The notes beneath the pieces were generated by a model. It was not told the DNA's origin, did no database searches, and saw only the letters and a program-made list of their open reading frames with translations. From Tubulanus polymorphus (taxonomy: Eukaryota; Nemertea; Palaeonemertea; Tubulaniformes; Tubulanidae), in the NCBI RefSeq assembly GCF_964204645.1, contig NC_134025.1, positions 21,420,001-21,484,000 of the forward strand: DNA of 64,000 bases. The letters are read 5' to 3'. Below, piece by piece: positions 10,145 through 22,439 of this stretch. The first letter of the stretch is position 1. Each line of letters opens with the position of its first letter. Made by a program: the position numbers and the translations under genes.

Positions 10145-12923
10145 TTAGTTGGTAGCATCAGTAGGGACATTGGCACCTCCTTCACGTTGGTTGCTAACAT
10201 CACCAGCTAAGTGATACAAACGTACATATAAATTTTCTCATAATATTTTACACAAGTTTAATTCACAAGATCACCATACCTGGGCACGTATCACACATCA
10301 TCGGACAATATTGCATGGGAACATTTGAATACTTGGCGCAGTAATCTCTTCCCCAATCACCACCTTTCGTCGCACATATCCACTGATCTTTAGCGTCGGA
10401 GCAAACAACTGAAGTAAGACAAAATGAAAAACGCCTGCTCAGATAATTTCTCTTAAACTTAAAAACGCGCGACGCACGCACATCTTTTCTACATGTATAT
10501 TCTTATGAATCAGCTGGCCAGATAAAACCATTCGACGCGGATACGGTATGTTAGACATTGACAAGTAGTGGACTTACAATTTGTCTTTTTCCATTGGGGA
10601 ATTATTGTATATACAGTCAAAGCCCGTTATAATGCCAATGTTGGGACCATTGAAAAACATGGCGTTTTAACGAATTTGGGGTAATAAAGATTGACATTTC
10701 CATTATATTTCAGCGTTGTAATTCTGGCGTTGAATGAGCATTGGCATTAAAAAGTATGGAGTTATAACGGCTTTCGGCAGCACATGTATACGGAAGCTTA
10801 TTTGAGAACCGTACGAAACCGTCTAGACGCTTTTTCATTACGCAATTATGTCGACAAAACGTGATATATCGCGATTTCCCGACATAATAAAGTCGAAATT
10901 TCACGCTATTTTTGCTTGTTTCACTTACGGCCACAATCTGGTTGTCGGAACCAATTTTGCTTGTAACATGTGCATTGACATGTTTTCGGGTCCATCTTAC
11001 CCCCATTGAGACAGATCTTATCTTTACAATCTGCGTTAATAGAAATTTATCGGATTATATATTTTTTCATCATTGAGACAGCGAGGGTTCAACCACGATT
11101 GAACTGAGCAAACCCTGAATCTCTTACCACATAAACCATTTGCATCTTTATTATTGGGACATTTTGAGCCTTGTGCACCTTCTTCGTATGGCTTCGTCGA
11201 GCCTCCCGAATTACCACTAAACATGTGCATAATTAGAACATCAATCAATGACGAACATAAACTTTTTTTGATTATACATAACAGTGATATCAACACTGGA
11301 CACCGTAGATCACTTACGCTGGTCCATAGTTGCATACGTATAAACGACCATTTGGACATTTCGCGTAACCGCAACCAACTCTTGTAGACGTCGCCCAGAC
11401 TACCTATACAGTATGATTATGATATTCGAAATCTGTTCATTTCAATGATGAATTATTGCCAATTTCTACCGTTACATTTCGAGTTCTAACTCTGCGTACC
11501 TGTGTGTAATGACCTACAACGCCCCCTGTGGAACCAACTCCGTATTTGAAATTTTTTTCTTCATTAAACCAGGCGTCAATGACGCCTGTCCAGTCACGGT
11601 GTCCCAAAGCCAAATTCTGGCCAAGTGTCAATCGTCCTAAAATATTGACGGACAAAAAACTGTTGACACACAAACACTTGGCACAAGATAAACACCGAAC
11701 ATACTACCTGCGTTAGTCAGGAAAACTTCCAAAAGGATAATGCAAATCATAATGATTATTTTTTTTCACTTTTCTTTTCTTTGTTTTTCCAACCCTTTTT
11801 ATATTATTTTAATATCTATTACAATCAAAGAAACTGTACCTGGAATATTTCTGTTATTGTTAGGATCGTGCGCAAATTCACACGAGTCAGCAAGTTTTTG
11901 GGCTATCATCGCAGCTTCCTTGTCCCAGTACTACGTCAAAATTTGAAAAAATTGAATATATTGACTTTTTCTTTAATTTGTCTACACGCATGCAAATGAA
12001 ACGTACCAACTTCATCATGTTCGCGGCAGCTGGTTGGCCATATTCCGTCAGATGGCCTCGTAGATAGTTATGTCGGGAGAGTATGACTTGTTCATCGTTT
12101 GCAGAAACGCCTGATGAGTGAAATGATATTCGAAGTTCGAACATAACGAGCCAAGCGCAACGAACTGCTGATAGATTACTACTTACCCCGTTTTGTTAAG
12201 CCCGATGGATTGTCGGGTTTACACGCCGTATGGTTTGCGCTTACGGACGAAAACTTTGTTGCACATGTCGCCTGTATGAATTAATGGAAAACTACCATAC
12301 AATCAGTATATTCTAACAAATCGTCCAAACAAGGTCCAAATGCTATTAGTAAAACCATAAAAAGTTATCTCTTTCATCACAACTTTCATAAAAATAATTA
12401 CACCCAATTGTAACTACTGTAATGTTAAATCAAATACCCTCCACTTATTGTTCAGATGCAGGCACCCAGCCCTTCGTCAAAATATCAATAACCTCACCAC
12501 TAACCTAACTTTACGATTGTTCTTCAGAATTTATGTACCTGTTTATTTATGAAAAAATATTGCCATAACCTATGTTTATAATGTTGTACACATTGTAAGT
12601 GAATAAATCATTATTAACAGAAGAACAACTGTACAACATATAAATATGCAAAAACATGCAATGAAATGATATGAAAATGCTGAATCCAATTTGAAGTTTT
12701 TTATATTTGCAATCGTAAAAAAGACTTACGCTTCGCTTGACCCTTATATTCGCGGTAAAAGCTGAAATTAAAGATTATCAATCCATCAAATGAAATTTAT
12801 CGAAAATGAGCATTCTCGATATTTTCTATGTGATTACTGGCATCTAGACTCTGGTAACTCTGATAACTTACCGCAGGTCGCTAATAATGACAAGAGACAC
12901 AAAGCAATTATAGCAGATCCCAT
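10145..12923 (-). CDS. CAP/EGF-like/ShK secreted protein, copy 2 (C-terminally truncated)
   Basis: Eleven coding exons: 12923-12872, 12761-12730, 12271-12187, 12110-12007, 11930-11840, 11636-11500, 11403-11318, 11216-11128, 11030-10929, 10408-10280 and 10206-10145. They sum to 969 nt, an open frame of 322 aa. Residues 1-20 are a signal peptide (MGSAIIALCLLSLLATC), followed by a basic segment to about 28. The CAP domain covers about 57-200, with HNYLR, WDKE, GHYTQVVWA and CNYGPA. The EGF-like Cys cluster covers about 226-259 and the ShK about 260-302. The linker is only about 20 aa and ends in TAA, because a deletion has fused the linker exon to the remains of the VWC-like exon. The GENL motif of many CAP proteins is GQNL here, as in insect antigen-5 proteins. 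Likely secreted. Whether this shortened form is used is unknown. Confidence 0.82.
10614..10790. mobile_element. Possible pogo-like MITE in an intron of CAP copy 2
   Basis: The left end reads TA-CAGTCAAAGCCCGTTATAATG. An imperfect inverted match (GTTATAACGGCTTTCGGCAG) lies near 10765-10785. It resembles better-preserved CAGT...AACCTCG elements elsewhere in the window, but the right boundary is unclear. Confidence 0.35.
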
Positions 12924-12978
12924 CGTGCTCTGGGTTCGCTGGTATTACAATAACTCTCGAAACGTGGTTCATCGCATG

Positions 12979-12985
12979 TTATATA
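12979..12985 (-). promoter_or_regulatory. TATA box of CAP copy 2
   Basis: TATATAA on the minus strand lies 56-62 nt upstream of the ATG at 12923, in the same position as the TATAAAA of copy 1. Confidence 0.55.
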
Positions 12986-13384
12986 AGCTCGTCAAATCCG
13001 GAAACAATCAAGGTTTTTACTAATAACAGAAATGTGTATTTGCCAAGGCCAATAAACGGCGTCTACATTTCCCAAAGCACATTATTTAGATTCAAAACGT
13101 AACAGAATTCGAAACAGACTCACGCAAGTTAGTCATGCAAGCTGAAACTCTTCTTTTTCCGAGTTGTTTAATTTCATTCTAATAGAAATTACGTTTAATG
13201 ATATTCCGAAGCACAAAGACATAATATCAGACTCTTAAAAAAATGAGTACGTTGATTTTGATGAGGGGATTTGGTGCGGTGTCACGTATGTAGGATCAAT
13301 ATCACAGTTTAATTAATGTTATTGCATAAATTCGCACTGTCCCCGATTCGTGCGAATACATAATTATGTTAATGTAGAGTACAT

Positions 13385-13430
13385 GTTTTCTAAAAATCGG
13401 CGATCAATTCAACGCCGATTTTTAGAAAAC
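13385..13430. repeat. Perfect 18-bp inverted repeat
   Basis: GTTTTCTAAAAATCGGCG at 13385-13402 is followed by a 10-base spacer and its exact reverse complement at 13413-13430. It sits where the duplicated upstream segments of copies 1 and 2 stop matching. It would form a hairpin in single-stranded DNA or RNA. It is too short to assign to an element family. Confidence 0.9.
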
Positions 13431-14476
13431 CAGTACAGTTCATTATTCGAAAGTTATTATTAACCAACTTTTGAGCAAACTGGTCCCTGCTGGTTTATGA
13501 AGTTTTTAATGTAAAACTATATTTGAACCGGATTATTTCTTTTTTTCTTGGGGATTTAAACCGTTTTTACATTTTGGGGCTCGGACAATACCCTAATATC
13601 CACGATATTACATATCAGAAACCAGTGAAAAAGTTAACAACTTTTTAAAAATGAAGATACTCGTTCAAATTTCATTGGTGTCCTGGTAGCATTAGTTCCT
13701 TCTACATATCTATTTTTATGTATTCAAATCAAAGTTTCCTGGGTGAGTTTTTTTATCGGCAATGTTCACAAACTCATGAAGTATAGCTTAAATTGTTCGA
13801 TATGTCGCAAGTCATCGCTTAGGCATGGATCAGATTTTGATAGAACGACTTAAAGATTTCTTTTATTGTGCCGGTAGATAAGAACACGTCCTCCGGACAC
13901 TATCATTTTTTCAACTTATCTTTTTTGCATTTTACTTCGGGTTAGTTAGTAAAATAATGTTGGTTATTTTTTGAATGATTTTGATCAATTTCTTAATCTT
14001 CTGGGGCCAGTTGTATAGTCATGGCTTATATTCAAGACCAGTATTTAAAAACCAACTTAGTTCTATAGCCAATCTAACAACTTAAGAGTTAGTAACTAAG
14101 AGGAAGTAATCTTCATTCATTTTCATAAGCTCCACTGTGACCAGGGCGTCCAATGTCGTCCAACCATCTGTCCGTCAAATGTTGTTCGTGATTTCCAACT
14201 TGACTTTCAACCTGTGACTGACGTTGAGAATTGTTTAAAAAAACTTTACAGATTTACATGAAATAGACGGTATACTTTATACACGGAAATCTTTGCAAAT
14301 TATAAAAAGTTTCATAAAGATTAGAGCTGCTGGACTAGAAGCAATTTGAAACAAAATCTGGAGGGACGACGGATGAACCAAGTCGGTAATTTAGATTTCG
14401 AAATTTACTTCAGTAAGGGGAAGGCCTAGTTTTATATTGAAAAAGTTACATATATTTTGATAAAAAATGGGTTTGC
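13431..14476. other. Intergenic stretch
   Basis: About 1 kb of A/T-rich sequence in which no gene, RNA or repeat was recognised. Confidence 0.5.
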
Positions 14477-14492
14477 TATGGTGGCTGATAAG

Positions 14493-14870
14493 TATGGTGG
14501 CTGATAAGGTGGCTGTTAATTTCTACACGACCTCGATTATAGAAAAATGCAAAACGAAACCTATAGAGCAAAAACGAATTTTTTTCGTTTTTGCGCTATA
14601 ATATTTCGTCTTTGCGGGGTAGCAAAAACGAAAGTTCGTTTTTGCTAGGACGCAAAAACGAATTTTATGGCGCAAAAACGAAAAATCATAGAGCAAAAAC
14701 GAATTTTTTCGTTTTTGCTCTATAATATTTCGTTTTTGCGCCCTAGCAAAAACGAAAAGTTCGTTTTTGCGCGGTAGCAAAAACGAAAAGTTCGTTTTTG
14801 CTCTTTAGGTTTCGTTTTGCGTTTTTCTATAATCGAGGTCGTGTAAAAATGGCCCTTATCAGCCACCATA
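14493..14870. mobile_element. Foldback MITE with CAAAAACG sub-repeats
   Basis: The termini are inverted repeats starting TGGTGGCTGATAAG, flanked by TA on both sides. A second copy of the left end lies directly outside at 14477-14492. Inside, the arms continue as an inverted repeat (CACGACCTCGATTATAGAAA with its complement). The centre is a run of alternating GCAAAAACGAA and TTCGTTTTTGC units. The TA flanks fit a Tc1/mariner-type target site. An open frame here is only a by-product of the repeats. Confidence 0.8.
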
Positions 14871-15560
14871 CGAAAGAGCCTGCCGGAGGCCACGGTGGAT
14901 GGAAGTGGGGTGGTTACTTCGGAAAGTGGTCATTAACATATCAAACGAGTTTTTCCATCGGTCGACTGTAAATGCAATCGGCAACTCGTCTTAGTTTCAT
15001 CATTCTTCCTTTCTTCGAACAGTTCTTTTAAGGCAAAGATCCACAGGTTTTAAGCGATGGTCGATGGAAAACACCAGGGATAGATATGGAAATATAAGAA
15101 AGAATGTTTCTTCTTCCCTGAGTTACAAACTCGAAGTTGAATGTAAAACTTTAAGAAAAATCAATCAAAAAATTCTGCTCTGAATTGCTAACTAAAAAAG
15201 ATTAATAATATACCAAGGACGCCTTCGTAGGTCGATATTATTATGATTGATGCGCGTGGATAATAGAATTGCGTCACTTAATCACGCACGGCAATGAATA
15301 TACGGTTTACCGTCAGTTTCGTTTGTCTGGTTTAATAATAATCTTCGTTAATCGCATTCATAGCAAACACTGTAAACAACTAAAATGCAGATGCACAATT
15401 GTCGTATTTGCCGACGTGCCCACTCGTATATTTGCGCTTTCGCGGACTAATTTGGATTCGGTGCTGATTGGATTCGGAAATAAGTGCAGGAGTTCTCGTT
15501 CTCATTGTCTCCTCTCCCTTTCCTCTGACTCGGCCCCCTCTATGAATGCATTCATTTACA

Positions 15561-15737
15561 CATCCTCCCCCGGCAGGGATTTGAATATGATGGCATCGAG
15601 AATGGCCACGGTACGAAACTCTGCCACACTAGACCCAGTGCGCAGCTACATGCGCACCCGGTCTAGTGTGACAAGGGTTCGTGCCATGGCAGAGTGTGGC
15701 GATGCCATCAGGTTCGAATCCCTGCCGTGGGAGGATG
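15561..15737. mobile_element. 177-bp near-palindrome with tRNA-like box B
   Basis: CATCCTCCCCCGGCAGGGA at the left pairs with TCCCTGCCGTGGGAGGATG at the right. The inverted match continues, with roughly one mismatch in five, to a six-base centre GCTACA near 15650. The right arm contains GGTTCGAATCC, a perfect pol III box B, and the left arm has a decayed version in the other orientation. It may be a head-to-head pair of SINE or tRNA-derived ends, or a foldback element. The 172-aa open frame across it is incidental. Confidence 0.75.
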
Positions 15738-15947
15738 CCATTTACAATGCTATGGCACCAGGTCTTGCTGAGAGTCAGTCAATCTGACCATTCGTCGTAT
15801 ATCCAGCGAAAAATTAGAATGTTGTTTTGCGATTATTAAGGTAATAGCAAAGAAACATATGATGCAAGATTAATTGACTGTATTTTTGGTTAAAGATATA
15901 TAAGAATATTATAGAGTGACCGCGCTCTGCTATCTTGCACTATATAA

Positions 15948-16230
15948 TATGGTGGCTGATTAGGGCCAAGCAAAAAAAAAAATTCCTTGCAATATACCAT
16001 GCAAAAAATATATTGCTTCGTTTCTTCGTTCAAAAAATCGAAATTCGAAATTTACCGCGCTAAAACGCGCCAAAACGAGTGCAGAAACAAAACTTCGTTT
16101 TAGCGCCCGTTTTGGCGCGTTTTAGCGCGGTGATTTCTCGTTTTTGCGCCTCGCAACGAAGCAATATATTTTTTGCGCGGCATATTGCACGGAATTTTTT
16201 TTTCAAACTTGGCCCGAATCAGCCACCATA
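15948..16230. mobile_element. Foldback MITE, second member of the TGGTGGCTGAT family
   Basis: The termini TGGTGGCTGATTAGGGCCAAG and their inverted complement are flanked by TA. The inner arms carry GCAATATATTTTTTGC and TTTTAGCGCG-type inverted segments. It shares its terminal bases with the element at 14493-14870 but has a different core. It lies just downstream of the stop codon of CAP copy 3 and could form part of its 3' UTR. Confidence 0.8.
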
Positions 16231-16268
16231 ACTATGTTTCAATAGATCGGGACGTTATGTATGACACA

Positions 16269-19200
16269 TTATTTCTTCGTTCCCTTTTGAACGCAGGTGG
16301 CAGTGAATTCATTGCCTTTGCGGTTGCAGGTACATTCTTCGTAGTCGGCAACGTTCTGCTTGGTCTCACCAGGAGCGATAAAGGAACCTTTAACAACACA
16401 TCCTGACAATATAAAAAAAGAAAACTTACTGAAACTTTATTAACGCCTCGAAAACAACACACATATTGCTTGATATTGTCGACAATAAAAAAGATATAAT
16501 ATATACACATGTCATATTAGGATCAATAAAGTTATTCTAGATTTTAATATATGGTCAATATTTGAATTGAATTGACCGGTAACCAGTCTAACCCCGATAT
16601 AATGATGACGTAGCACACATCCTCTCAAAAATATTTATCAAAATCTATCAAAAATGATAAAATATATTTAGTTACAAAATTGATGCCAAAATTCTAAATT
16701 GTAATTGTTATTTTGAAACACCAATACTGATGACGTAGTGCACATCGACTCACACAGAACCGCGATCATATTACGCATACTAGGTATCAATGAATATAAA
16801 CATTATTGTAACGGTCTTACGGCGTCAAAAAACGAAAACTACCATTCGAGAAATTAGAGCTTGAGCCGCTACCACCTGTATTCGTTTCCGCAAGAATATC
16901 GAGGAAATTGATATGCTTCCAATAGTATGGCCACTATGCAAAATGGCCTAGAAAATGAGTATACCGGGAGTGATTTCGTAGCCAGACGACGTGCATGTAA
17001 CTTGAGCCGTCGGTGTCATAAATACATCTCCAATCTTCCTGACATTTTCGGATCCGTCCAAACACTTGGGCGCTGAAACAAGTATCACGCAATTATCCAT
17101 GTTGAAAAATTAAAATTTGCCATTCTGATATATCTAATCAACTGATTGGCGTTACTCTAGATGATGGGTGTTTCGATGAGTGAGCCTCGTAAACACGTTC
17201 AGATCATATAGTCGTGAATATTAAAAAAAAGCCAGAAGATGGAGGTCCTAATTTTTTAGGAACACTTTTGCTGTCTGCTTATTTTCCACGATGATCAACT
17301 AACCAGAACATTTTCCACACATGACGGGACACAGTTTTCTTATCCTTTTGGAAGAACATTGCGATTTCTGGTAGTAGCCTGATTGTAAAGGCAGGCCACA
17401 TTTAATAGGATCTGGTTCCTGACAAACGTCTTCTATAAGTAACAATAAAATGATCTTGCATATAAATTCTAGAATTTTCCGCGTAGTGAAAGTATCAAAT
17501 TAAATCCAGAAATTCATTTTGGAGTTATTAGGAAAATTCAATATAAATCAAAACGGACACTGATATATGACAGATATATACTTGAACCGGTATTGTCGCG
17601 TGGTCTTGAGGTTGTTGTCGCACTAGTAGATTTATCACATCCACCAGATTTACCAGAATCACCAGATCTACCAGAACCACCAGATCTACCAGAACCACCA
17701 GATCTGCCAGAACCACCAGATCTACCAGAACCACCAGATCTGCCAGAACCACCAGATCTGCCAGATCCACCAGAACCAGAATCACCAGAACTACCAGAAT
17801 CCCCAGATCCGCCAGATCCGCCAGATCTGCCAGAATCCCCAGATCCACCTGATCCATCAGTAGGATCTGAGCCAGATGGAATATTTGCTGCGTCTCCTTC
17901 AAGTTGATTATCTATATCACCGGCTGAATAGATAATAGGTAAAACTTTTTACCTGTCATCACTTAGCCGTCTCTTACATTTTTCAGATCAACTATCTATA
18001 AAAATTCACGCAGCCATCGTACCTGGACACATCTTACACATAACTGGACAATATTCCATGGGAACATTTGCATACTCGGCGCACTTATCTGTGCCCCACT
18101 TTCCTCCTTGCGAAGCACATATGCCATAATCTTCAGCTTCGGAGCATATAACTGAAATCATATCTGCACTCATTTACTCGTTTCCTTTGGAATGTATAGG
18201 AAGACATCAATTTGTTTCAAAACGTCGAATCATAAAAGGTGATCGACGGGCCTTATAGGTAACGCCAGCTCAATTTTACTTACGTCCACAATCGGGTTCT
18301 CGGAACCATTCTCTTGAGAGACACGTACATTTACATGTATCCGGGTCCATGGTGGCGCCATTGAGACAGATCTTTTCTTCACAATCTGGATTGAATACGA
18401 TTACGATACAATCGTCAAATCTGTATCTCATGGATTAACCCTATCTATTAACTTTCAATGGGTGCAAGTATTAATTAACACACGGCCAAGGTTGAACTTA
18501 CCACATGAACCAGTTTTATTTCTTTTTGGGCATTTTGAGCCTCGGGGTCCTTTTGCGTATGGTTCGTTCTTTTTGTCTGCTGAATTACCACTACAAAATG
18601 ATATAGGTAGTTCAATTGTCACTTTTCTAAACCACTTCTTCGGCACATGTTTTTCAATCCACGTTTTATTTCAATTGCAGATACGGTACTGTATACATTA
18701 TGTTTTCAAAAACGCTGATTACTTACGCCGGTCCATAGTTGCATACGTACAATGGACCTTCTGGACATTTCGCATAACCACAGCCAAGTCTGGTTGAGCT
18801 CGCCCAAACGACCTAGGCATGATCAAAATATCAAAAGCTCCTTAATTTCAGATGATGAATTATCGAGTAGTTTTTCCGTCCAACATCGTGTATGCGTAGG
18901 CTATACCTGAGTGTAATGACCGACAACACCTCCTGTTGAACCAACGCCGTATTTGAAATCCTTTTGCTCGTCAAACCAGCCATCAATGGCGTATGTCCAG
19001 TTGCGGTGTCCCTGAGCCAAATTCTGACCCAGCGTCAATCGACCTAACATTAACCGACGGAAAATTCATGTACATACGTAGCAAATTTTACTAAAAACTG
19101 ATTCTCTTGCATAAAATTCAATATGCACACTCTCGCCACAAAATAGCATTTAACGCGAGGGCGGTTTAGTTAAAGCAAAAACGTTATTGCAACTGTTAAG

Positions 19201-20952
19201 GAGTGGGAGATGATTGAAATTGAAATGATAAGATTTTCACCTCTGTTTTCACGAGCACCCTTATCGTCCATATCCGCCATGTTAAATTTATTCTGCTTTA
19301 CATCTTCTAATTCTAAGCGATCATATTTACCTGGGATATTTCTGTTGATGTTTTTATCGTGTTCAAACTTACACGAGTCGGCAAGTTTCTGCGCTATCAT
19401 CGCAACTTCGTCGTCCCAGTACTACGTACGTCAAAATGTGAGAATATTGACGTGAGATTTCGATTTGGAAATTTCGTCCATACAGACAGACAAAGAACTT
19501 ACTAATTTCATCATATTAGTGGCAGGTGGTTGGTTTTCGCCAGACGCGTTTACCAGAGAGCCTCTCAGGTAGTTGTGGTAGGACAATACGACTTCTTTTT
19601 CCTTCGAAGAAACGCCTGGTGGATAAGACGAAAGATAGACGGAGCAAAGAGGAAATAATCGAAATGTGCAGCCGATTGACAAACATGATCTAGTTTCGAA
19701 TACATACCCCGGTCGGACAAGCCCGATGGATTGGTTTCTTTACACGCCGTATGTTCTTTACTTACTGACGAAAACTTTTCGGCGCATGTTCCCTACACAT
19801 AAATCATCGAATAATTATGTTTTGATGAGAGGAATATGCTATTAACAACACAGATTTAATTAAATCTATCAATCATTAAATTGAAATCAGAAACTCTACT
19901 CAATGAACTTCGATGCTTATTCGACGATTGACATACTTGATAACAACATCCACACTTATTTACAACCACTAAACTACGTACTTGGAACATAGGACGTTCG
20001 ACATTCTTTATTCATGAATAAATTAAAATTACATATAAACATAGAACAATTAGATATAGACAAAATAAGTTATATTGTATAAACATGTCTAATGGGTTAT
20101 AATAATCCCAATACAACAGCAAGGATGTCAAAAGAAAGCCGAAGCTTGTGAAATTGATGCCACCTTAATAAAGAAATTAAGAACGAAAAAAGATTATATA
20201 CTCTTCATAATCTTAAGTTAGTAGCTTATTGTATCTTCTTAAGACAAGGGCTTATTCATCATCAAACCTGTAGTACTAGCAGTTGTGTTCATGTTCGTAT
20301 AAAGTCACCGCACACTTTCCCGCTGATGGCGACGATAGCGTACAACCGAAATTTTAAAACGGGGTAAGTGTCAGGTTGCCATTAATCTATAGTTAAAATA
20401 ATTTGATTTCGTGTAACTTGCTTAAGATTTCGATAGAACGGAAACTACGTTTTCAATTTTTGAATAGGCCTTCAACATTCAGAGACCTACTAGACGCATT
20501 GAAGATTTCATAAACACATTACAAAATAACGATCATAATTTACAAATCATAGTAAATGAGATAACACCTGGGCCGGTTTTATAGACTAGTATTAACTTAC
20601 CCGTGGGTAAACGCAGTTGCAAATGAATTGGGTTAGCCCCCGGGTTAAAGATGATACCAGTCTATTAAACTCGCCCCTGGTGAGTTAAAGAAAGAATATC
20701 TTTTTCATTTTCTACATAGAATGGAAAGAAATCTATGATTCACGATTAGATATGGATTAGATGCAGTTGAAAAACACTTACGTGGCCTTTGGCATTATTC
20801 TTGCCACCGCGCGCTAAAACGAGATGTTGTTATTTTAAGATCTCTTCTACCGCACCCTTCAATAAATGACAATCGGAAATAAAATGGAATATATAATACT
20901 TACCACAATTTGCTAAGAGCAAGAGACAAAGATGAAACATCGCAGTCCCCAT
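16269..20952 (-). CDS. CAP/EGF-like/ShK/VWC-like secreted protein, copy 3
   Basis: Fourteen coding exons: 20952-20904, 20813-20782, 19792-19708, 19615-19503, 19421-19331, 19043-18907, 18812-18727, 18590-18502, 18385-18284, 18151-18023, 17923-17588, 17429-17304, 17072-16965 and 16402-16269. The frame is open for 538 aa. The linker donor could instead be at 17582, adding two residues. Order: signal peptide 1-18, CAP about 56-215 (HNYLR, WDDE, GHYTQVVWA, CNYGPA), EGF-like 228-261 (CLNGATMDPDTC then CKCTC), ShK 262-304, Gly/Ser linker 305-416, ShK-like 417-458 and VWC-like 459-538 (CLDGS, IGD, then CVVKGSF, GETK, ECTC). The linker is a coding minisatellite of SGGSGR/SGDSG units. This and copy 4 are the structurally complete members. 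Probably an extracellular protein that binds other molecules through its Cys modules; the ligand is unknown. Confidence 0.88.
17640..17860. repeat. Coding minisatellite in the linker of CAP copy 3
   Basis: About a dozen 18-bp units of the form CCAGATCTACCAGAACCA on the plus strand, with point variants, encode Gly/Ser/Arg-Asp repeats on the minus strand. Copies 1 and 4 have different, non-homologous low-complexity linkers at the same exon position (Ser/Thr/Asp and Pro/Thr respectively), so this exon evolves by repeat turnover. Confidence 0.9.
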
Positions 20953-21082
20953 CGTCTCGAGAATGGCTGTCATTGAAGTAGTTCAAAAATTCGCTTTTTG
21001 AATATTTCCCCTGTCAGCGCCAAAGATAATTGAAAACTTCTTCAAAGAAAGGGTTATAGAACACTCTCGGGGTGTGTACGAG

Positions 21083-21090
21083 CTTATAAA
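21083..21090 (-). promoter_or_regulatory. Possible TATA element of CAP copy 3
   Basis: TTTATAAG on the minus strand lies about 131 nt upstream of the ATG, embedded in sequence resembling the TATA regions of copies 1 and 2 (shared CTCTCG...GTACGAGCT). The longer distance implies a longer 5' UTR. Confidence 0.35.
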
Positions 21091-21692
21091 GAAAGATTCT
21101 GACAGGTAGCAAGTACCAATCGCATTGCGGGTGAGTTTAACCCATATAATTGAAGCATAAATTTCACGATATTAATATACAAGTTTGATATTGTTTTCAT
21201 TGTTTTGAACCTAATTTGCATTTCCATATATACTGTTTTTCTGAAGTGCTTGCAGCAGCCTACTTCAGTATTTCTAACTTATTGTATTAGTAAATAAATG
21301 AGGTTAGATAAAATCTGAAAATACGGTAATATAGGTCAAATCCAGTGAAAAGGGAACGGAAATAGATTTTTACAGATGTTATTTTTCTACCAATCAATCA
21401 GTTTAAGATTTGCTTGTGAATACATTGTATGCCAATATCACACACAAATGATTTATCGGCTAATAAAAATTCAATCTCGGAGTCACTGAAATGATAAATG
21501 CATTTGTGAGATTTCTTGTTCATTCATGAACATGCGTTTTCAATATCTAGAATACATCAATTTTTGTATGTGAAGTTTTGAATTACACAAAATAGGGAAT
21601 TCGAATCTGCCGGGTTTTTAACTCACAAAAATTTAAATTCGTATCGAGAGAAATCCCAAGATGAATTCGGCCAAAAAATGAAAAATCTAGAT

Positions 21693-21735
21693 TCTCGTTA
21701 TTCATCACACACGGATATTGTGTATATTCTCGTCT
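21693..21735. mobile_element. Terminal fragment of the Mutator-like foldback family
   Basis: TCATCACACACGGATATTGT and the following TATATTCTCGTCT match the right end of the elements at 38783-39035 and 57565-57817. The rest of the element is absent. Confidence 0.6.
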
Positions 21736-22245
21736 CATTAACTTCGTGTGTTTGATGAGGACCATTTTAAATTGGCATTAGCCGGATACGGTAAAAGATA
21801 TTGCCGTACATAGCATTACCAACCCTAACAGTGCAACTAAGCATTATGGTAACGGCCGTTCGCTTGGATTAACTTTGAAAACATGACCTCGCTCCGTGTT
21901 AGATCGAATTAATTGTTTATAGATGCAATGTTTATAAGGCGTTTATGTCATCACGTTTGATTTTAGATTATTCAAATAATGTTATGTATTTAAGATGTTT
22001 TTTTTTGCCAGGCAAAAGTAGATGCGTTGTAAATCGACTACCCACCCACATACCAGCCGATTTAAAACATCGCATCCACGGCTTTTATTACGGAATGTTG
22101 TAAGACGACCTGCAACGAAAACTGTTTCAAATATAGAAAGTAGTTTATTGTAATCCAGATGTTTGGTCAATGCATTTTGTTTTATTGTTTGTCGGAAATT
22201 TATTACCAATTCCTGCAATGCAGTACGTACAAACAAATATATATA

Positions 22246-22439
<194 letters not shown>

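Noticed and set aside
14523-14780. 85-aa open frame on the minus strand rich in Lys, Phe and Arg
   Set aside because: It is produced by the GCAAAAACGAA sub-repeats of a foldback element.
15269-15787. 172-aa open frame on the plus strand
   Set aside because: It runs through a near-palindromic element and its flank, with no domain or codon-usage support.
17593-17907. Plus-strand Pro/Leu/Glu-Asp repeat frame and the minus-strand Leu/Val/Asp frame
   Set aside because: Both are other-frame shadows of the Gly/Ser linker exon of CAP copy 3.
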